Of a DNA stretch of 51,833 bases, positions 48,085 to 51,833 are shown piece by piece. The notes beneath the pieces were generated by a model. It had not been told where the DNA came from, ran no database searches, and saw nothing but the letters and a program-made list of their open reading frames with translations. The position numbers and the translations under genes are program-made. How positions within the stretch are numbered: position 1 is the stretch's first letter; each line of letters begins with the position of its first letter. The stretch is from JAUNKE01 sp041853585. GTDB taxonomy: Bacteria; Bacillota; Clostridia; Peptostreptococcales; Filifactoraceae. The DNA is taken from contig JBGZSM010000076.1 of the NCBI GenBank assembly GCA_041853585.1, positions 1-51,833 on the forward strand, given 5' to 3'.

Positions 48085-49191
48085 CTATTCTTGAAGCGGC
48101 ATTTTTTCCACATAGAGCGAAGTGCTTGGGAAAGCAAAGCTACCATTGTTTTTGGAAACAATGTCGATGATTTGGTAATTGATTTCTTCTCGAATGCGTT
48201 TGAGGTCTTCTTGGGAAAGTTTTTTGATATAAACTTGGACAAAAATCTCAAAGGCGCTTGGCGTAAATTCTTGAAGTCGAACCATAACCGTCTCGGGAAG
48301 TGCCTCCGGATGGGCTTTTAACACTTGTCGTATTTCATCAATGATGACGCGAAGATTTTCCGGCTTGGTGGAGTAGGTCAATCCGAGATTAAAACGAATT
48401 CTTCGCTTATTCATCTTGGTTAAATTGGTAATCGGAGAGCTGGAGATTTTGTTGTTCGGCAAAATGACCAGAGCATCGTCAAAGGTACGAATTCTTGTAC
48501 TGCGAAAAGTGATATCTTCGACGATTCCATCGGCTTCGGGTGTTTGAATCCAGTCCCCGACCGCAAAAGGTTTGTCCGACAAAATGACTACGCCGCCAAA
48601 AATATTGGACGCAGTGTCTTGAGCAGCGAGCGCAAATGTCAATCCACCCAATCCAAGTCCGGTAATCAATCCGTTGACATTGATTCCGAATTCACTCAAA
48701 ATCACAATTAAACAGATGACGATGACAAACAATCGCAGCGCTCTTTGTATAAATAGCGAAACGATGGGGCTTAGGCTGTCTGATTTTGAAAGTTTTTTAT
48801 ACAATCTCATCAACGCCGGAACGATGGAATAAATTATCGAAGTGATGATGAGTATCATGATGACGCGATAGACTTTTCGCGCGAAAGAAAGCAAAACGAT
48901 GAAACTGCTGTTTTGCTCGATTTTTGCATTGGCAAAAAAATAAATCGCAAGAAAAGTTGCCGTTGCAACAAAAAATGTCTTCAACGGTTTTTTTGCCGGT
49001 GACAAATCGTCTTTATCCAAATTGAATTTGCTCTTTGAAAAAATAAGCACGACGAGCTTGAGTAAAATATCCGCAAGCAAGCTGCTCAGCATAATCGAAG
49101 CGAAAAAAGTGCCAAAGACGATTGCGAAAAAAAGCAGGCTGTTGTTTTTATCAAAAAATATTTGCTGAAAAGCATTCGTATATTTATTCAT
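48085..49191 (-). CDS. mscS: Small-conductance mechanosensitive ion channel (MscS family)
   Basis: MscS channels open under membrane tension and release solutes after osmotic downshock. The 368-residue protein has four predicted membrane stretches in its N-terminal half and the diagnostic pore helix GLITGLGLGGLTFALAAQDTASNIFGGVVI, followed by LSDKPFAVGDWIQTPEADGIVEDITFRSTRIRTFDDALVILPN, the MscS beta domain. A C-terminal alpha/beta vestibule domain follows. The start ATG overlaps the ogt stop (ATGAATAA), so the two genes are translated together. The length is somewhat above the classic 286 residues, from one extra N-terminal helix pair. Confidence 0.93.
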   Translation of the reverse strand: MNKYTNAFQQIFFDKNNSLLFFAIVFGTFFASIMLSSLLADILLKLVVLIFSKSKFNLDKDDLSPAKKPLKTFFVATATFLAIYFFANAKIEQNSSFIVLLSFARKVYRVIMILIITSIIYSIVPALMRLYKKLSKSDSLSPIVSLFIQRALRLFVIVICLIVILSEFGINVNGLITGLGLGGLTFALAAQDTASNIFGGVVILSDKPFAVGDWIQTPEADGIVEDITFRSTRIRTFDDALVILPNNKISSSPITNLTKMNKRRIRFNLGLTYSTKPENLRVIIDEIRQVLKAHPEALPETVMVRLQEFTPSAFEIFVQVYIKKLSQEDLKRIREEINYQIIDIVSKNNGSFAFPSTSLYVEKMPLQE

Positions 49192-49681
49192 AGATTTTTT
49201 TGTTCTCCAAATTTAATAGAAATTCTTTGATGTCCAATCCACCGCCGTAGCCAACCGGTTTTCCGTTTTTCCCAATCACACGGTGGCATGGAATTAAAAT
49301 CGAAATCGGATTTTTATTATTTGCCGAGCCGACTGCTCGACAAGCCTTGGGATTACCGACTGATTCGGCGATTTGCTCATAGCATCGGGTTTCGCCGTAA
49401 GGGATTTGCTGCAAGGATTGCCAAACTTTTTGCTGAAAATCCGTTCCATGTGTCGACAGCGGAATGTTGAATTGCTTTCTTTTTCCCGCAAAATATTCCT
49501 GAAGTTGTTTTCCCGTTTTTTTGATCAGGGCAGTTTCTTTTTTTAAAATACCTACATCGTCCAACGGACTGAAAGAAACGCAGCAGATGCCTGCGTCATT
49601 TTCGGCAATGAACAACTCGCCGACCGGAGAAGCATAAGTAAAGTAAAAATTTGCAACCGGTATTTTTTTATTTTTATTCAT
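49184..49681 (-). CDS. ogt: Methylated-DNA--protein-cysteine methyltransferase
   Basis: This suicidal DNA-repair protein moves the alkyl group from O6-alkylguanine to its own cysteine. The 165-residue product has the active-site motif ILIPCHRVIG (Cys132), the helix-turn-helix segment FQQKVWQSLQQIPYGETRCYEQIA that inserts into DNA, the arginine finger region NPKACRAVGSANNKNP and the end GYGGGLDIKEFLL. The N-terminal domain (FTYASPVGELFIAENDAGICCVSF) is short, as in Ogt/AdaB-type proteins. It forms a two-gene unit with mscS through an 8-nt overlap. Confidence 0.95.
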   Translation of the reverse strand: MNKNKKIPVANFYFTYASPVGELFIAENDAGICCVSFSPLDDVGILKKETALIKKTGKQLQEYFAGKRKQFNIPLSTHGTDFQQKVWQSLQQIPYGETRCYEQIAESVGNPKACRAVGSANNKNPISILIPCHRVIGKNGKPVGYGGGLDIKEFLLNLENKKIYE

Positions 49682-49702
49682 CAGTTTACTCCCTTTGGAT
49701 AT

Positions 49703-49724
49703 AAAAAAAGTAGCGCAAGGCTAC
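49703..49724 (-). terminator. Terminator of ssrA
   Basis: On the minus strand GTAGC, loop CTTGC, GCTAC is followed by seven T. It begins 4 nt beyond the tmRNA 3' end. Confidence 0.85.
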
Positions 49725-49727
49725 AAT

Positions 49728-50079
49728 TGGTGGAAATGAGGGGAGTCGAACCCCTGTCCGAAACCCATCCATATAAACTTTCTACGAGCGTAGTTGGAAC
49801 AGATTTTTTTCGCTTGGGACAAAATTTCCAACTATTTTATCCAAAGTATATTCCGAATTGTACTGAGTCATGGTCCGGAAATCCCAATCACAGTGCCCTG
49901 CATGGTTGACATTCAGTCCTAATCGGCAGGAGGACTAGGAGGAATGCGCTGAACTAAGCAGCGAATGCTAGATTTTCATCTGCGTTTGTGTTTAATTGCC
50001 ACAAAGATTTATGTGTTTCGTAGCCGTGCACAGCTCGCTTATCTATACTTCAAAACCCCGTCGAAACCAGTACATTCCC
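49728..50079 (-). ncRNA. ssrA: Transfer-messenger RNA (tmRNA)
   Basis: tmRNA frees stalled ribosomes and adds a degradation tag. On the minus strand the 5' end GGGAATG (from 50079) pairs with CATTTCC followed by the encoded ACCA at the 3' end (49728). The tRNA-like part shows GTACTGGTTTCGACGGGG at the 5' side and GGTTCGACTCCCCT (T arm) at the 3' side. The tag frame near 49965-50005 reads N-T-N-A-D-E-N-L-A-F-A-A followed by TAG; the alanine charged on the RNA would precede it. The 352-nt length is normal for a one-piece tmRNA. Confidence 0.95.
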
Positions 50080-50112
50080 AAGTTAGATTTGCAAAGACAA
50101 TGTCTTTTCTAT

Positions 50113-50141
50113 ATTATAGCAACAAATTTTTGTTTGCGCAA
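50113..50141 (-). promoter_or_regulatory. Promoter of ssrA
   Basis: Minus strand -35 TTGCGC (50141-50136), 17-nt spacer and -10 TATAAT (50118-50113). Transcription would start about 28 nt before the mature 5' end, leaving a short leader for removal. Confidence 0.7.
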
Positions 50142-50179
50142 TACTTTGGCGGGGGGCAGGAAGTTTTGTTTTTTAAATT

Positions 50180-50219
50180 TAAAAAAAGCCGAATCGCTTT
50201 TTCATAATACGACTCGGCT
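50180..50219 (-). terminator. Terminator of pepD
   Basis: On the minus strand AGCCGAGTCG (50219-50210) pairs with CGATTCGGCT (50196-50187), followed by T residues. Confidence 0.85.
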
Positions 50220-50234
50220 CTTGTTTATAACTCT

Positions 50235-51695
50235 TTATAATTCGTTTGTTCTTTTCAAAACTTCCACAATGAATTGATATACGCGATCCACGCTGTCGAT
50301 TCGCACATGCTCATCCGGTGAATGCGGGTCAAAGATATCCGGTCCGAGCGAAATAATATCGACATCACCAAGTTTTTTCTTGAGGATTCCACACTCCAAG
50401 CCTGCATGGATGGCTTCGATTTTCGGTTCCGCATGGTGCATGCTCTTATAAGTTTTGATGAATAACTCTCTGAGCTTGGACTCCGGATTATATTCCCAAC
50501 CCGGATACAGTCCGCGGATTGAAATTTTGCCGTCGAGCCATTTAACAAGATGTTCCAATTCTGTGATTTGTGCGAACAACAGAGATTCCACGGAGCTTCG
50601 AATCGAGAAAGTCAATTGGAATGTGTCCGTTCCGGTCGAAATCACACCGAGGTTTTTGGAAGATTCGACAAGACCGTGAATGCTGTGGCTCATCGAATAC
50701 ACTCCATTGGATGCAATCGATAGAGTTGCCAAAATATCCTGCTTGGTCTTTTGGTTGAAGACTGCAATCTTCTCGGTTTCGATTATTTCCGCTTGAATGG
50801 TGAGCGGATTGTCCTTGCCGAGCAATTCGTTGTTGAAAACATCCTGCCATTTTTCAAGTTCTGCCTGCAATTGAGGTAGAGTATTTTTGTCGACGGCAAC
50901 GATGGCGGTTGCTTCCCGAGGAATCGCATTGTCCTTGGAGCCGCCTTCTAAATTTTGAATTTCGATATTGATTTCTTTGCTGATTTCTGAGAGCAAACGA
51001 GCGAGCAGCTTGATGGAATTTCCTCGCTCCTCGTGGATGCTCATTCCGGAGTGACCGCCGCGAAGACCGGAGATGGTCAATTTGCAAATGTCAAATTCGC
51101 CGTCCAAAATTGTCCACGAAACCGGAATGTTGATATCCGCGCGACATCCGCCGGCGCAGCTTACCAAAAAAGTTCCTTCTTCTTCCGAGTCGATATTGAT
51201 TAAATATTTTCCGTCGAGTTTGCTTGCGTCGATTTCCTGTGCTCCGAGCAATCCAACCTCTTCCTGAACGGTGAAAAGACATTCGAGCTTCGGATGAACG
51301 GCATCTTTGGAATCAAGCAATGCCAAAGACATCGCAACGGCAACTCCGTTATCCGCGCCGAGAGTCGTTCCGTCGGCATAAAGCATTTCTCCCTTTACCA
51401 CATGTTTAATCGGGTCGGTCTGGAAATTATGAACGGTGATTGCATTTTTTTCGCAAACCATGTCCATGTGGCTTTGCAAAATGACGGTCGGTGCATTTTC
51501 GTAGCCCGCAGTCGCATTTTTCTTTATAATGACATTCAGTTTTTCATCCTGGTAGTATTCCAAGTTTCTTTCTTTTGCAAAATCAACCAGATAGTCGCTG
51601 ATTTTTTGCTCCTCAAAAGAGCAATGCGGAATATTGGAAATCACTTCGAAAAAATGAAAAACATCTTTTGATTTAAGCTGTTCGTAATATTTCAT
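50235..51695 (-). CDS. pepD: Aminoacyl-histidine dipeptidase (M20 family, PepD)
   Basis: PepD is a cytosolic zinc dipeptidase that cleaves dipeptides such as Xaa-His for amino-acid use, fitting a peptide-fermenting anaerobe. The 486-residue protein has the M20 metal ligands in order: ILQSHMDMVCEKN (His76, Asp78), TTLGADNG (bridging Asp115), FTVQEEVGLLGA (catalytic Glu145 and metal Glu146), a further acidic ligand in INIDSEEEG, and a C-terminal histidine in DPHSPDEH. A dimerisation lid domain lies between about 195 and 390 (KLTISGLRGGHSGMSI at its start). The ATG at 51695 follows CAGGAGG. It has its own terminator and is transcribed away from the right edge of the window. Confidence 0.95.
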   Translation of the reverse strand: MKYYEQLKSKDVFHFFEVISNIPHCSFEEQKISDYLVDFAKERNLEYYQDEKLNVIIKKNATAGYENAPTVILQSHMDMVCEKNAITVHNFQTDPIKHVVKGEMLYADGTTLGADNGVAVAMSLALLDSKDAVHPKLECLFTVQEEVGLLGAQEIDASKLDGKYLINIDSEEEGTFLVSCAGGCRADINIPVSWTILDGEFDICKLTISGLRGGHSGMSIHEERGNSIKLLARLLSEISKEINIEIQNLEGGSKDNAIPREATAIVAVDKNTLPQLQAELEKWQDVFNNELLGKDNPLTIQAEIIETEKIAVFNQKTKQDILATLSIASNGVYSMSHSIHGLVESSKNLGVISTGTDTFQLTFSIRSSVESLLFAQITELEHLVKWLDGKISIRGLYPGWEYNPESKLRELFIKTYKSMHHAEPKIEAIHAGLECGILKKKLGDVDIISLGPDIFDPHSPDEHVRIDSVDRVYQFIVEVLKRTNEL

Positions 51696-51833
51696 GGTAG
51701 CCTCCTGTTTTTTTATTTCATAGTAGCATATCGGCGCGTTTTTTTCTATCCATTTTTCAAAAATAAGATGCCAATCCCAAATTTGAAAAGTGAGATGAGA
51801 AATCTCATCCGAATTTAGAAATAAGCAAGTAGA

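Noticed and set aside
49728..49770. A tRNA gene on the minus strand suggested by the T-arm sequence
   Set aside because: The acceptor end pairs with a 5' segment 350 nt away and a tag frame lies between; it is the 3' part of tmRNA.

Overview
The window looks like a chromosome segment of a low-GC, Gram-positive, anaerobic member of the Bacillota (Clostridia/Tissierellia-like). The evidence is strong Shine-Dalgarno sites (GGAGG), Firmicutes-type RpoB and RpoC, ECF-type vitamin transport, S-layer-homology (SLH) surface proteins, cobalamin riboswitches and a one-piece tmRNA. I cannot name the genus from sequence alone.

Layout. (1) 1-9344: a type III-B (Cmr) CRISPR locus. It has a cas10/cmr2 whose 5' part is disrupted near the left edge, then cmr3, cmr4, cmr5 and cmr6, a DEDD exonuclease, a membrane protein with two C-terminal helices that fits the CRISPR-associated CorA family, and a Card1/Can2-like CARF nuclease. 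A leader promoter, a two-repeat mini-array and a terminator follow. No cas1, cas2 or cas6 is seen. (2) 9383-9696: dispersed repeats. (3) 9797-17330: rpoB-rpoC with promoter and terminator, without rplJ/rplL upstream. (4) 17366-18591: a membrane GGDEF protein. (5) 18704-34836: two cobalamin-riboswitch units. The first encodes an SLH-anchored toroid protein, a membrane-anchored DUF4430 protein, EcfT, and a fused EcfA-EcfA-S protein. The second encodes a 2882-residue SLH surface protein with three DUF4430-like and three toroid-like segments. (6) 35349-42862: a type I restriction-modification locus (hsdM, rhuM, hsdS, an extra hsdS part, hsdR). (7) 43084-44935: a KAP P-loop NTPase split by a frameshift at an A9 run. 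(8) 45207-51695: a DNA glycosylase, a small unknown gene, a LUD-domain gene, ogt-mscS, ssrA (tmRNA) and pepD.

How the genes work together. The CRISPR locus combines the crRNA-guided Cmr complex with what look like two signalling branches. The CorA + DEDD pair matches the published SAM-AMP module, and the Card1-like nuclease normally responds to cyclic tetra-adenylate. The B12 region pairs an alpha/alpha-toroid with DUF4430, the same two domain types that make up vertebrate intrinsic factor and transcobalamin. It places both under cobalamin riboswitches next to a complete ECF transporter, so I read it as an S-layer-anchored B12 capture-and-uptake system.

The most interesting points are the intrinsic-factor-like B12 surface system, the dual-effector type III-B locus with its one-spacer array, and two sites where a short repeat decides whether two reading frames join: an AC tract in hsdS and an A9 run in the KAP gene. 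A dispersed repeat family recurs in at least four places.
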